From Thermomucor indicae-seudaticae (lineage: Eukaryota; Mucoromycota; Mucoromycetes; Mucorales; Lichtheimiaceae), in assembly GCA_000787465.1 (NCBI GenBank), contig JSYX01000049.1, positions 36,488-100,487 of the forward strand: a DNA stretch of 64,000 nucleotides, in the 5' to 3' direction. This document shows positions 11,135 to 22,830 of this stretch, in pieces; position 1 is the stretch's first letter; each line of letters starts with the position of its first letter. The translations under genes and the position numbers were made by a program. The notes under the pieces are model-generated. The model had not been told where the DNA came from. It saw nothing but the letters and a program-made list of their open reading frames with translations, and ran no database searches.

Positions 11135-12394
11135 TTTTGAAACTTCACACATAATTTCGATTGCAGCGACTTAATCTCTCTCTAAGCAAACAAATATTGC
11201 AAAGAGAGAGGGGGAGAATATATGCTCCATCTCTCTTTTACGTTTTATACATATTCAACTCAATTGTTGTGTAAATGGCCTTTTCTTAATTCCCACTTTA
11301 ACTTATACTAATGTCGTCGCTGCGATTATGTTTGTGTTTCCCTCTCCCCCTCTTATATTGCACACACAGAGAAAAAAATAGCATTTCCATGAAAGAGAAA
11401 AAGCACAATACAGAATTTCTACAAGGTTTTGGCGTAAACGGGTATCATGGTTTTGCAGTTACAGGACACAGGATTTTTCGTGTTGTGCAAGTGAAATTTG
11501 CGTTTTCGAAGACATAGAATTTGCGCGCATCATTTAGCATCCACATCCAGTAAGAAAAAGGCAAAAAGAGGCTTACCCTGTAAGCATCAACCCGTTTTTA
11601 TTACGGGGAAACCGTTGAGGAAACAACGGAAGCAATAAAGAAATAAATCACTACACAAGTTATATACAATCTTCAGTAGCTTTTCTTATGTATTAGAGCA
11701 GAAAGAAAGGCCTTACCTCGGCACAAGCTAGCGATTTGATGGAAAAAGAATGGGGACTTTCAGGTGACGGATGCTATACCATACATGTCTTTTGATGACT
11801 GTAAGGGATGCCACGCCCCCCTACTCGTCCCAAAGTCTCCAACAGAAACAGACCAAGACCAGCTTTTTATATGGAAAATGACCGCTATACGTCACTGTGA
11901 TCAGTATGCCTGATTGAAACCGAAGAATGATTCGGAATCGGCCCAGCCATTTGTAAGATACCCCACAGAGGCATTGTGATGGTAAACGATGTATTTGTAG
12001 AAATACAGCTGATCAGAGGGCTCGTGTGGGTCTTTCCCAGTACACCTGTTATCCACTACTTTGTGGAGAACTTTATGACTTTCATTCTTGCGGTCTCTTC
12101 CTCAGAGATGTGCGAAGAGCCCCTGCATTTATTGCTTTTGTGCCAACTGCACATTTCTACATTTTCTGCTGTTCATTGATTGGTCGGAAACTAGTAAACG
12201 TCACCGTTAAGCAATTGCTAAATTAAGGCATACCTTTATCAGCATGATGTCCAAAACCGAAAGCCGGGATTATGTTATCACTGGGGCGAACATCATGCTT
12301 TATGCTTGCGTAAATTGGTTCTAGCTTGCGTTAACTTTTTGGCTAGACACTGCAAACTTGGTTTACAGCTGACGCAAAAAGGACATTCCGAGCA
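11135..12394. other. intergenic, 1.26 kb
   Basis: No gene seen. The first 300 bp are pyrimidine-rich with CT and GAGAG runs, probably the 3' untranslated region of the C2H2 gene. Beyond that there are only short ORFs. Confidence 0.5.
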
Positions 12395-13988
12395 ATGCAA
12401 ATATTGATTCAAAACTCAGTAATAAAAACGGGTCTTCTTTTGCTAACCTCAGACTTGCCAATGTTGTTGCGTAATGCCCAAAAGATCAATTTGATTGGGC
12501 TGTCCTTTACAGACCTGCAAAATGAGCTCATAAAGCTGAATAATGTGAAAAGGTATACAGTGTTACAGGTGTGGCAGCACATGTATAGACAAGGTAAAGC
12601 CTCGTGCTCTGTTTGCCGATTTAGCGAGCTTGATCTCACAAGGAGATCTAGGCATGACGTCGTTTCATGAAATGACGATGTTGCCGAAAAGTCTTCGAGC
12701 GGAACTCGACGAGCGCTACTGTATCCAGTATGGCCAAGTCCAGGTAACCGTTATTGTTACGCCCACGGGTTTGCAAGGACATCGATGTCTAAGGGGAGGG
12801 TATTCTATATGCAGCTAGACCGGATTGCTCGGGATCAAACTCGAAAATGGCTTATTGGATTCAACGACTCGCCCAGAGCGGTGGTGGAGACGGTATTGAT
12901 ACCTGAAGAGAAAAGAGCGACTTTATGTGTGTCTTCCCAGATCGGATGTTCGTTGCAATGCAGCTTTTGTCATACCGGTACTCAAAAGCTCTTGCGGAAC
13001 CTGACTGCCAGCGAAGGTTAGACAGAGTTATTAGACAAAAAGATGTGTGGATCTAACGATGGGTTGAATGTTTAGTGGTTGGTCAGTACATGATATCTGC
13101 ACATCGGGCGGGTGATTTTCCGCTCAAGGAGAGGCGCACCGTGACCAACATGGTGTTTATGGGTCAAGGCGAGCCTTTGTACAATTGGAGGTAAAGCATG
13201 CAAAGGTGGGTGGGAATCGAAATGCTAAATATTACTGTAGACAAGTGCGACAGGCTATCGAGATATTGACGGATCCTCGTGGTCTTAGCTGGCCAAAGAC
13301 CAAGATCACCGTATCCACCTCGGGCGTAGCACCTCTGATACCCAAACTGGCATCTGAACTAGGTGTCTCCTTGGCCATCTCGCTTCACGCAACAACGAAT
13401 GACTTGAGGAACAAGTTGGTGCCATTGAACAAGACTTATCCGATTGAGTTACTGCTGGAAGCTTGTCACGAATATGCCAAGCAAATGGGAAACAGGGGGA
13501 AAAGAATCACTTTCGAGTAAGTGGATAAAGTTTAATGAGGGGGTAAAAGAGAAAGATGCTTATTAATGAATCAACGCAAATTTCAGATATGTCATGTTAG
13601 ACGGCGTTAATGACTCTTTAACGGAAGCCAAAGAGCTAGCACGGTTATTAAAGCAACTGCCTGCACACGTCAATCTCATGTACGTTTTTCTGAAATGTGG
13701 GTAGTATAGGCGCCCAGCTGACTGGAAAGATCGTTTTAGTCCTTTCAATCCTTGGCCAGGTAGTGGATATCGGCCATCAAAAGCCGATCAGATAGAACGG
13801 TTCGTACAGACCGTCATAGATGGCGGAGTGCATTGCACTGTACGGCGATCGAGAGGTCAAGGTTAGTAGCAGCAGTCTCTGACACAAATGTAGAGTTGCG
13901 CCTGAAGGTCTGTTGTTTAGATATTATGGCCGCCTGTGGACAACTGAAGAGTAGCCAGGAAGAAAAACAGAAAAGAGCATCAATGTGA
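12395..13988 (+). CDS. rlmN: RlmN-type radical-SAM RNA (adenine-C2) methyltransferase
   Basis: Eight exons (12395-12593, 12652-12743, 12815-13016, 13076-13190, 13241-13516, 13587-13679, 13740-13861, 13921-13988) join in frame to 388 residues, the usual RlmN length. The radical-SAM cluster CSLQCSFC (Cys about 142, 146, 149) is followed by TGTQ, the GEPLYNW block, the SLHAT block and NLIPFNPWPG. The C-terminal DIMAACGQL carries the cysteine (about 372) that forms the methyl-carrying intermediate in E. coli RlmN. Bacterial RlmN methylates A2503 of 23S rRNA and A37 of some tRNAs; here the likely target is mitochondrial. The start is uncertain between 12395 and 12458, the latter giving a basic, hydrophobic N-terminus (MLLRNAQK). 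All active-site residues are intact. Confidence 0.9.
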
Positions 13989-14280
13989 TGATGATAGAAT
14001 CGATGGCATTGTACATAATCTTAGCCTACCATATTCCTGTATGTTTCTGTACCTTTTACCTGTATAAACTGAGCATGGTATCAGATCCGCAGCGGAGGAT
14101 TATTTTTTAACTGTGGCAGCGCCACCACGGGGATGGGAAAGCTCTTACGAAACCATGTTTGTCGGCACCCGAGCTATTCGATCTGGCAAGTCGACCTGCT
14201 TGCGTATACTTGCCAAATGAAAGCCCCTTGTTAAGCCATTCTCTGTAGCTCTATTACTACGACCATGTCGCAGCTACTTT

Positions 14281-16213
14281 ATGGGAACTCACGTTTCTGA
14301 TCTGGTACCAGAAACGCATCGCCGATCATTTGGTCAACCAACTGCCTATTCCCATCCCTATTTAATGTCCAAAGACGAAAGTATGCAGAGAGATCTCGCA
14401 TTGATCATTGAGAATGCTAAGAGTGCTTATCTTTTGCATTAAAGTTACGCCTGGATTGCCTGCCAGTGAGTTTGAACACAGACGCGCCAACCTAATGAAG
14501 AGTCTTCCAGAGGGTAGCGTGGTGATCACGGCAGGTTACGGCACACGATACATGTCCAACAATGTCTTTTATCCCTTTCACCAGCAGACCGATTTCTGGT
14601 ACTTGACCGGATTCAATGAACCCGACGCAGCCATGATTTTAGGTTAGAAGAAGAGCTCAAGGGAAAGAGAGAGAGAGAGAGAGATGGAGAGATTGTATTG
14701 ATTCCTGGGAACAAGAAAAGAAGGATACGTTCAAACGTGGATACAAACAAACCATGTTTGTCTTGCCAAAGTCACCTGCCGATGAACTCTGGGATGGGCC
14801 ACGAACAGGCGTAGAAGGAGCCAAAGAGATTTTTGGCGCTGATGAGGTAACCCTCCATCGACGTGGTTTTAGGGGTGCCCTTTTTCTTACCATGTACCCT
14901 TTTCAAAAGGCATATGACAATCTTCATTTCCAATATGCAGTCAAAGACGTACTTTCGGCAGAACACGTGTTTATGGACAGACCCGTGCCGTCTATTCTGA
15001 GCAACGAAAAGACGAAAAAAGTGCTTGACATGGGTAGGCACAGTTTACTGTCTTCATTGGCATGGACGGGTGAGAAAATAGAGTGGGTTGGGGGGCTGCA
15101 AAGAATGAAAGTGTTGTTGATCAGAGTACCTCGTTATCTAGGCAAGAACAAAAATGCCTACAAGCCATTATCGCCCTTGATACAAGAATTGCGAGTGATA
15201 AAGAGTGACCGTGAAATTGAGCTCATGAAGAAGTCTGGATATATCAGCGCAAAAGCTTTCATCGAGGTAAAATGATAACACCTTGAATAGTATGTGTATG
15301 CGCCTCTCTGATGGAATATATAGGCCATGAAATGGACACAGCCTGGATTCACAGAAGCACAGTTATGGGCAAAATTGGATTATGAGTGTCGAATGCGAGG
15401 ATCGAGTATACTAGCCTACGTGCCGGTCGTTGCGGGTGGTCCCAATGGGTTATCTATGCATTATGTTCGAAATGATATGCAATTACGGTAAGCCAAACCT
15501 TTCAAGAACAAAAGAATGAATATTGTCACTGACGGCGAAAAAAGCGACGGCGACCTGGTGCTGGTAGATTGCGGTGGTGAATATAATGGTTATGCTAGTG
15601 ATATCACGCGCACATGGCCGATCAATGGCAAGTTTACCGAGCCACAGAAAAAGCTCTATCAAGCTGTGCTCAATGTGAATAAAGCCTGTATCAAGGTGAA
15701 CCATGTCAACAGAAAGAGAGGGAAGCTGGGTTATTGACACAATACGGGTTTGAAATAGCTGTGCACAGAGAAAGCCAACATATCACTTAATGGCATCCAT
15801 GCGGTTTCTACACGGCTCATGAAAGAAGAGCTAACCAAGATCGGTTTCAAGACAAGCACTTGGGTAAATAAGAGACGCAGTTATTACGGTGCACTTTCTA
15901 CTTACACAAATTGACTTAGGATCTGGAGCGGATACTGTACCCGCATCACGTGGGACACTACCTGGGTCTCGATGTCCATGACTGTCATGACCTCGACCGG
16001 TCTCGGAAACTAAAGCGTAACATGGTGGTAACCATTGAGCCTGGCGTGTATGTACCGTACGACGATCGGTTTCCGCGTGAATATCAAGGCACTGCCATCC
16101 GAATTGAAGATAATGTGGTTATTGGCGAGGAAGAACCGTACGTTTTGACGGCAACAGCACCGAAGGAAGTAGTTGACGTCGAGTTTTGCTGTGCAAATAC
16201 CTCTTCATGGTGA
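14281..16213 (+). CDS. ICP55: mitochondrial intermediate-cleaving aminopeptidase (ICP55/XPNPEP3)
   Basis: Nine exons (14281-14380, 14445-14642, 14716-14846, 14910-15033, 15142-15266, 15324-15487, 15545-15695, 15759-15863, 15920-16213) give 463 residues. The N-domain has the ITPGLPASEFEHRR block and the FWYLTGFNEPD block of aminopeptidase P. The C-domain is a pita-bread M24 metallopeptidase with the five metal ligands in place: VDCGGEY (Asp), SDITRTWP (Asp), HHVGHYLGLDVHD (His), TIEPGVYVP (Glu) and GTAIRIED (Glu). ICP55 trims one N-terminal residue from proteins already cut by the mitochondrial processing peptidase. The reading frame stays open upstream of 14281 for about 20 codons (LLLRPCRSYF just before the Met), which looks like a presequence, so an upstream exon with the true start is likely. 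The second intron contains a (GA)n run. Confidence 0.87.
14666..14684 (+). repeat. (GA)n microsatellite inside an ICP55 intron
   Basis: A run of about nine GA dinucleotides lies in the intron between 14642 and 14716. It is simple sequence with no other feature. Confidence 0.75.
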
Positions 16214-16256
16214 GAAATAGAAAATGTTTAATTTAGTGAATGTCAAATATTTCTAT

Positions 16257-18299
16257 TCAGCAAAGAAGGGATCGAATGCTCATTTCTACTTTACGATTCG
16301 AATCCGTTTTGCCTGCTGCCTTGTCATTATCGGCCATGTTCGATCCATAAGTTAAGCTACTACTATTACTACTGTGTTGAGCAGCAGATGCAGCTGCGTT
16401 AAGTGTACTGCTTGAGGTTTGTAAAAAGTATTGCGTTGTTGGATGTGTCACGTCAGGTCCTCCACGTGGCGAACCGGTCGCTGATGATTTTGGGGAGGAA
16501 GCGGCAATAGGTGCTGCAAAGCGATAGGCAAGAGTTGAGTAGGGATTGATGGATTCACTTCTGCTGCTGAGGGGCGCTCGGATCGCAGGCAGCGCAGCAG
16601 CAATCGGTCGGAAAGACGTTCTTAGCTTTAGGTTACTATTATTGATGGGAGCCACGTTGACTTTGGGTGGATCCATGATCGGAGGACGACTCGTGGTTGT
16701 TGTTCGAATGGTAGGAAAGACCGGTCGACGTGGTTTACTTGAACTATTGTTGTTGTTATTTTGTCTTGATGAGGAGGTCTGACAAAAGCTACTATTACTA
16801 CCGCTGGTGTTGAATGCACGAGAAGAAGGAGAGATCTTGTACTGGTACTTTTCAAAACGAGCTATGATATACAGTTTCGAGAGACTGGTCGGGTCTTCGA
16901 GATTGGCGCCGAATCCTCCACCGAGCGAGACTGTGGTTTTATACAACTCTTCTTGTTGGCCCGACCGTTTCTTGATATGCAGCGTATCTGAGAACGTGTT
17001 GGATCCATGGGCGACGGTGTTGAGCGTGTCGAGATCCGTCTTGTGAAACAGGTCGGACGTGGTGCGTTCCGTTGCGGTAGGTGTCTGATTGTTGTTTTTC
17101 TCTGCCACGTTATCGAGCAAGAGTCGATGCAGGTTGGCTAACCGGTCCTTGTCCTTGGGCGAAATGAAATCGTACAGCGGCCGGTGCGCAAACTCTTGAG
17201 GATAGTAGCCCCAGGATTCGGTGACGTTCCCTTGCACCCTTGCGCAGCAGACTTCCATGGATAAAAAGATGGTGATCGCCGATGGTGGGGGAGGAGGAGG
17301 TGGTGGTGGTATTGGCAACGCGGGGCGTTGAGCCATGGTCGTGCTTTCCATCTTCATTTGTAGACTCATGGACTCGGGTGCCTGCGTCTGATGGTATGCG
17401 TGGATAGGTAAGGCGGGTAAGTAGGTTGGAAATACGTATTGCTGCAGGAAATCGTCCGTGTCCTGGAAATCAAAGGCTGCGGCTACTAACTCGTCCGTTG
17501 TCGTACTAGTGCCACTGTTCGTCGTACTTGTCACTACTGGCTGAAAGGATTCGTGGATAAAAGAAATAGGTGCGGATGAAACAGGAGCTGGTGCTGTTGT
17601 GGTGGTGGTGATTTGGGTATCTGTTGTAGCAGTCGTCGTCGTAGTAGTAGTAGAAGGTACAGTCAAGGTGAATGTAGGTGTCTGAAAGGTGCCGCACATG
17701 ACTTTGTATCCAGAGCTGTCGGTAACATCATTCGCGGGTTTATCGCGAAGTCGCGGTCGCCCGCGTTTCTTGTGTTTAATATCGTGGCAAGTATCAGTTT
17801 TGCCCAGCGAAACACATCTTTTACAGGGCCGCGATACTAAATAAAAGGGGAGAAGTCAGGAATTATTTTCTTTGTCTCTCTCTTTTTCTTCTGGTTACCA
17901 TCGCACGCCAAATGTGCTTTTTTGCAATTGATACCTGCACGCGGCGTAATTAGAGGCGAACTGGCATACAGTCTAGCAAAACGGGATTGACTTACATGCG
18001 CTCGGGACATGGGATTTGTAGCCTCGTTTTGCAGGGACCATGACGGTGGTCGGCTCGCGATTGTTGGACGGTGTTTTGGTCTGCGGCAATAGATCGACTG
18101 ACATTGGGAATGGTGAAGGAGGTGTTGCAGGGAAAATGGAGACAGCAGCGGCAGCAATGTCGATGGTCTCTGAAGAAGAAGAGGAAGAAAAGATATTGGC
18201 CAGTGGAGCAGTAGTTTCTGTTACTGGAAAAGTAAGGAATGCATCGGATGTCGGCACGGATACCGGTTGTTGTGGTGATGGTTCTTGGTCGACCTGCAT
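16257..18299 (-). CDS. Zn2Cys6 + PAS transcription factor (ERT1/AcuK-like)
   Basis: Exons 18299-17996, 17934-17899 (only 36 nt) and 17836-16257 give 639 residues. A complete zinc cluster spans all three exons: Cys 102, 105, 112, 118, 121 and 130, spacing CX2CX6CX5CX2CX8C. It is followed directly by a basic stretch with an AT-hook core (KKRGRPRLRD). The middle is low complexity (Thr runs, an eight-proline run). Residues about 300-460 form a PAS-like domain (VTESWGYYPQEF, YDFISPKDKDRL, LYIIARFEKYQY). Zinc cluster plus PAS is the layout of the ERT1/RDS2/AcuK/AcuM regulators of gluconeogenesis and non-fermentable carbon use, and the KKAHLACD cluster sequence fits that group best. The C-terminus is Ser/Asn-rich. 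The ATG at 18299 sits just inside the first open stretch; the assignment to ERT1 rather than a paralogue is tentative. Confidence 0.8.
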
Positions 18300-18986
18300 A
18301 TTCCGAGAAAGAAAAGAAAGAAGTAATAAATACAATGCGGGGAATATGTGGATCTATAATGTCTGTATCCGGGATGTCTAGTAACTTTATTGCTTGATTT
18401 GCTTTTCATCGTCAAATAATTTGATATAGCAAGTCGATGGCTCCATCTATTACCTCTCTCTCTCTCTCTCTCTCTCTGTGTCTGTCTATAGTATTCCAAG
18501 TTGATCTGACGCCACTTTGATTATCTTGCGTGTTTGTCCTATTGCCATGGCTTAATAACCCGCGGGGAAGAAACGATTGGTGTAACAATTTCTTTTTTTC
18601 GTTTTTACCAGAACAGGTTGGCCTTTTTTCCGATTGGACGAGAGTATCCTTGGTTTTTCCCGTTGCCAACAAGCCTTTGGAATGCTTCGTTATGACTTTT
18701 TCTTTTAAATAATCTTTCATGGTTGAGAGAAGAAGGCATGTGTGAAATACAACACATATACTCTAGTATGTACGTGGGAAAGGGGCAAGTGGAGGAATTG
18801 CCCCGTTTATGGGCGCTGAGCTGGGAAAGACGCGCCATGTACCAGTAACAGCACTACTGTTCTTTGTGATTTTCTGAACGTTATTTATTGGACAAAGGAC
18901 TATTACAGGATAGAGCTATGAATATACAGGACTATTACTATTATTCAAAGTGTGTGTAAGGAACTTGGGAGAATTTATGTACGTAG
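18300..18986. other. intergenic, 690 bp
   Basis: No gene. It holds the upstream region of the zinc-cluster gene, a (CT)n run at 18454-18478 and, toward 18986, the probable 3' untranslated region of the PH-domain gene. Confidence 0.5.
18454..18478. repeat. (CT)n microsatellite
   Basis: About twelve CT units followed by TGTGTCTG. On the minus strand this is a GA run about 160 bp upstream of the zinc-cluster start codon, so it may be part of that promoter or 5' leader. Confidence 0.8.
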
Positions 18987-19771
18987 TTAGTACAGATGGA
19001 AACGTTCTCTGTACATTAGAAAGGTTGGAGAGGCTTCAGGCGAAGAGGAGGGCTTGTTGTCGATGTGAGGTACTCTGGATCGGTCTTCTTGGAAGCAAGT
19101 GTCTGGTGGAGTCAAAAGCAAGTGTGGTTGGTATTGTTGTTGGCCAGCAACTGAGGAGATGTCAGAGCACGAAAAGCAAGGCGTGAGACTGGGACTTTCT
19201 TGAGCTGGTGTTGCCCGAGTAGTAGCGGTAGTAGTATTGGCGACAATGATGGGTGGCAGGACAATGCCTCGACGACGTGATAAAGAAGCTGCTGGACCAG
19301 ACTTTTTGGAACAAGGACGCGGTTCGTATGTGATGGCATGATAGTAACCAGGTGGCAGAATTCGGTTGCGTAACCGTGACTGGATGGCTTCAAGCCATGC
19401 CTGACGATCAGCTTCGGAAGAACACGCGAATGTCCATGGTTTGGTGTCGCGCTTGACTGTAGTGCAGATGGGTTCAAGTCGAATGCTGTACGCGTGGCCG
19501 TTGAGTGACACAGGAATAGCGTCCGCGATGTGGTTCAGGTTGAGCACATGGAGAGGAGTATCTGAATGCTATCAGTTTCATTGTCAGTTCTACTACTTGT
19601 TTTAATTTACGAGAAGATGGGATGCTTTACTTCATCTTTATAATATCGAAGCTCAGAGTTCAACAAGACAAAGAACCGTTTTTGCCATCTTGAGCGTCCT
19701 AATGGAAATGCAGTCAGTTTAGCGAGCCAGTCGGCCCGTGGTGCGTGCACGGTAATATCATTGGCTTTCAT
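18987..19771 (-). CDS. PH-domain protein
   Basis: Exons 19771-19631 and 19568-18987 (62-nt intron) give 240 residues. Residues about 10-115 form one pleckstrin homology domain: the first strands WLAKLTAF and SRWQKRFFVLLNSELRYY, the middle LHVLNLNHIADA, and the C-terminal helix with the invariant Trp (EADRQAWLEAIQSRLRN). The remaining 120 residues are basic and Ser/Pro-rich without a domain. PH domains mostly bind phosphoinositides and recruit proteins to membranes. The domain is closed only if the intron starts at GTAAAG (19630), not at the later GTAAAT. The start ATG at 19771 follows a TATATAAG box by about 100 bp. Confidence 0.8.
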
Positions 19772-20605
19772 CTCTGGAAAAGGAAGGTACTGGGCAGTGT
19801 GGTATATATTCACAGGAGGGAACGTAAAGGGTTAAAGAGAAGAAGAAGAAGGGAATCCATGACAACTCCCGTCTTATATAATGGACTACCTTCTGTTGTC
19901 GCCCAGGAAACCCCTAATTACTTGGATCATCTTGTGACGGAATCCGCGCGTCACCTTACATTTTCTCAAGTTGCCTTTACGCCAAGCGTGTGGGTGATAC
20001 ACGGCGCAGCTCCTCTCTCGCTTTTAACTTGGACAGCAATTGGCTTTTTTGTCTGCGCCATAGCTACAGGTCCCTGAACAGAAAAGAACAATAATAATTA
20101 TTATAATTACTTGCAGCTTTTCCGTCTCATTGGTGGCCCAAACGTGCATAACCCTTTTAATGCAGTCAAAGTGTACTCGACTGGCATTGACAATAGAAAC
20201 TGTCGTCAAAAGTCGGTCAAACCCAACATCGGGATAAGCATTGATAGGCCACGGACATACTCCCCGTTTGAAGACGAGACAAATCTGTTGACTCCTTTAC
20301 GATTTTCTAGTTGCATTGCTCGCCCGAAACTGTATAATAATAGGGGAAAATTATCTAACCTAATCACTTTCTTCTTTACTTTATGCGGCAGGTGCCAGGT
20401 CTAATAATAGGGCGTATTGTCTTCCTGGTTGATAAGTATAGCACAAATGAGCCATGGATCTACAATAGCCACACGCCAAACAATAAGCATGGACATGTTG
20501 TCTGCACTGTGAACAGTCTACTTTTTTTCATGGCTATATACAAAAGGGTATACACAAGAAAACAGTATGTAGAGGGCGGACGCCCCAGGAGGCTCCCCTA
20601 TGATA
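19772..20605. other. intergenic, 830 bp
   Basis: It contains the promoter of the PH-domain gene on the left and the probable 3' untranslated region of the alkaline phosphatase gene on the right. Short ORFs here have no coding character. Confidence 0.5.
19873..19880 (-). promoter_or_regulatory. TATA box for the PH-domain gene
   Basis: TATATAAG on the minus strand, about 105 bp upstream of the start codon at 19771, leaving room for a 5' leader of about 70 nt. Confidence 0.5.
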
Positions 20606-22830
20606 TCAGGTGAATAACTTATGATGCAGATTACCAGGCTTAGAATGGTAGCGATCCAAATGCTCAGTATAGCTTTTCTTGTCTTCCTCTGTCAAGTCTG
20701 CCAACTGAAAAGTCGGATTATCCCTATCATGATGCGTTTGTCAGAACTTTAGCATGAAGACGCGTGCATAAGAGAACATACATGTTTAGAAGTCGTGTTG
20801 TATCAGTTAGGTTCAAGGAGAGGGCACGGGCAATGGTGCCGCCAATATCAATATTCTCATGGCTTCCCTGCAGGGCCTGGGCTCCTTTTCCATAGGCGTA
20901 CAGGTTCACATCCACAGCACTATGACCATGCGTGGCCCACTACAGTACAATATGAATGCATCGTTCTTTTGCTTTCCAACTGGCTCACTTACGCCTAGCT
21001 GTGCGCGGAGTGATATCATTTCCGCTAAATATTGGTCCAGTTCCTTCACAGATTTGATGGCTTGCAGCGCGGAGAGTTCTTTTTCCGTAGGATCTGTGAT
21101 GCCAAGTCCGCTCTCCAGTATGTCTTTTACAATAAAGTTGTGGTCTACAGGCTTTGGCTGTGCAAAGACGCGTTTGGCTAGTTCAGCTGTCGAGTGATTT
21201 GCCCTTGCAACGACGTCGGGATACCTTTTGATGAATGCTTATCAATCCATCACGAGCCCCTCACATACAATAAGATTGCTGACCACTAACCACAAGTACT
21301 TTGGGTATGCTTTGGACACTTGTAGCGCCAGCGAAAGACCACCTGTCTCATGATCGCTCGTCGAAATCAAAAGAGTATCTGGATGTTCGTCTACATAAGC
21401 TTTTACGAGAGCAACTGTCTCTTGATATTCGAGAATATCGTGAAGATGAGCAACAGGATCGTTTCTAGAAGAAAAAAGGAAAAAGCTTAGTCAATCAGAG
21501 AGTTCATGTGTTTCTCCCAGTCAGAAAGATATAATTACGAGTGTGCAGCCATGTCGATGCGACTTCCTTCGATCATCAGGAAAAATCCATTATCGCCAGA
21601 CACTGTCAAAAGCTTCAATGCCTTGGCTGCCATTTCGGTAAGACTTGGTTCCTTGCTTGCATCTCGATCCACTTCATACGCCATATGCTACGTTTAAAAT
21701 TATTCTTAGAAGATCCAATGGAATACCGTTATATTCGGGTATCTTACACTTTCACTGAAGAGCGCGATTGCAGGCAAGGTCCCGTTTTTAATAGGCATTT
21801 CATCGAACGCAGTCCGGTTATGAATTGACAAAATCGTCTTCCAGCCATACTTTTCGGATGATGCCTCTACCAGTAACTGACGTTCATCCGAACGACATCC
21901 TCCCTGTGATTTTGGTATAAAGTGACAAGAACCACCGCCGAACATCAAGTCCAGACTTCGACCCAACGGATTATCTCCTATTTGCTGTATCGCGATCTGG
22001 TTTTCGTCATCGCGATCTGTAACATGTGCCGAAAATGATGCGGGTGTTGCATGCGTGATTCGAGACGTAGCAACGAGGCCGGTGAGCATACCGCGTTGGT
22101 GCTTGGCTGCTTCTAGGATGGTACCACAAGGGTGGCGGTTCGGGTCCACTAAGTGTCGTCCATCCCGTTGAGTTAGCAAGCACACAAACCTATCTATATC
22201 GTCGTACCTCCTATGGCTCGGTTGTAGGTTTTCATGGCGCAACTGAATGCCGTGGCTCCTGCTGCACTATCCGTTACAAGAGTCGAAGAGCTTCTAGTAC
22301 GCGACTGGCCGACGTGTATCTAAGCAGGGGATCGTTGGTATGCAAGATATGTCTTTTTTTTTGCTTGGAGAGAAGGAAATGACGTACGGTATCCAAGGGA
22401 AGCTCATAGTCATAAGGCAAGTTGTGGACGTATTGATAATAAGTACGAGCAAACGAGACAGAAGCAGGACCCAATCCGTCGCTGATCATTAGGATGATGT
22501 TACGAGGCTGGCTTTCTGATTGGTGGTTGTTCGACGACGCACTTTCTGTGTTGAAGAATTTAGTTCAGTCCGTTTCTCTGTTCTGTCCCGTTTACCGTTA
22601 CCCTCTGCTACATCCTCAGTCAGTGCCTTGATCGGTACCATGAACAGAGTCACGATGAGTGCGCAGGTACAGAATATGCCGATCAATACGAGCGCACAGA
22701 CGACGCATCCTAGTATCCATGTTTTCCTAGAGGACTTGTAGGTTGCTGTTAGCTGTTGACGGAGGGACTCTGAAGATGGATATATACCAAGTTCGATACC
22801 CTTGATTTCAAAGGGGGCCTGTCGATCCAT
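20606..22830 (-). CDS. PHO8: vacuolar-type repressible alkaline phosphatase (PHO8-like)
   Basis: Nine exons (22830-22596, 22515-22388, 22319-22208, 22148-21748, 21687-21539, 21464-21291, 21224-20993, 20939-20782, 20723-20606) give 568 residues. The N-terminus has a cytosolic segment and one membrane helix (about residues 38-66), the type II layout of yeast Pho8. The lumenal domain has every metal and catalytic block: MISDGLGPAS, the nucleophile VTDSAAGATAF (Ser 139), EGSRID with the downstream His, STSDHETGG, and THGHSAVDV. It hydrolyses phosphomonoesters in the vacuole and is usually phosphate-regulated. The first donor is ambiguous between GTAAAC (22595) and GTAACG (22601); both keep frame. 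An earlier ATG near 22901 opens a different frame (see findings). Confidence 0.9.
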
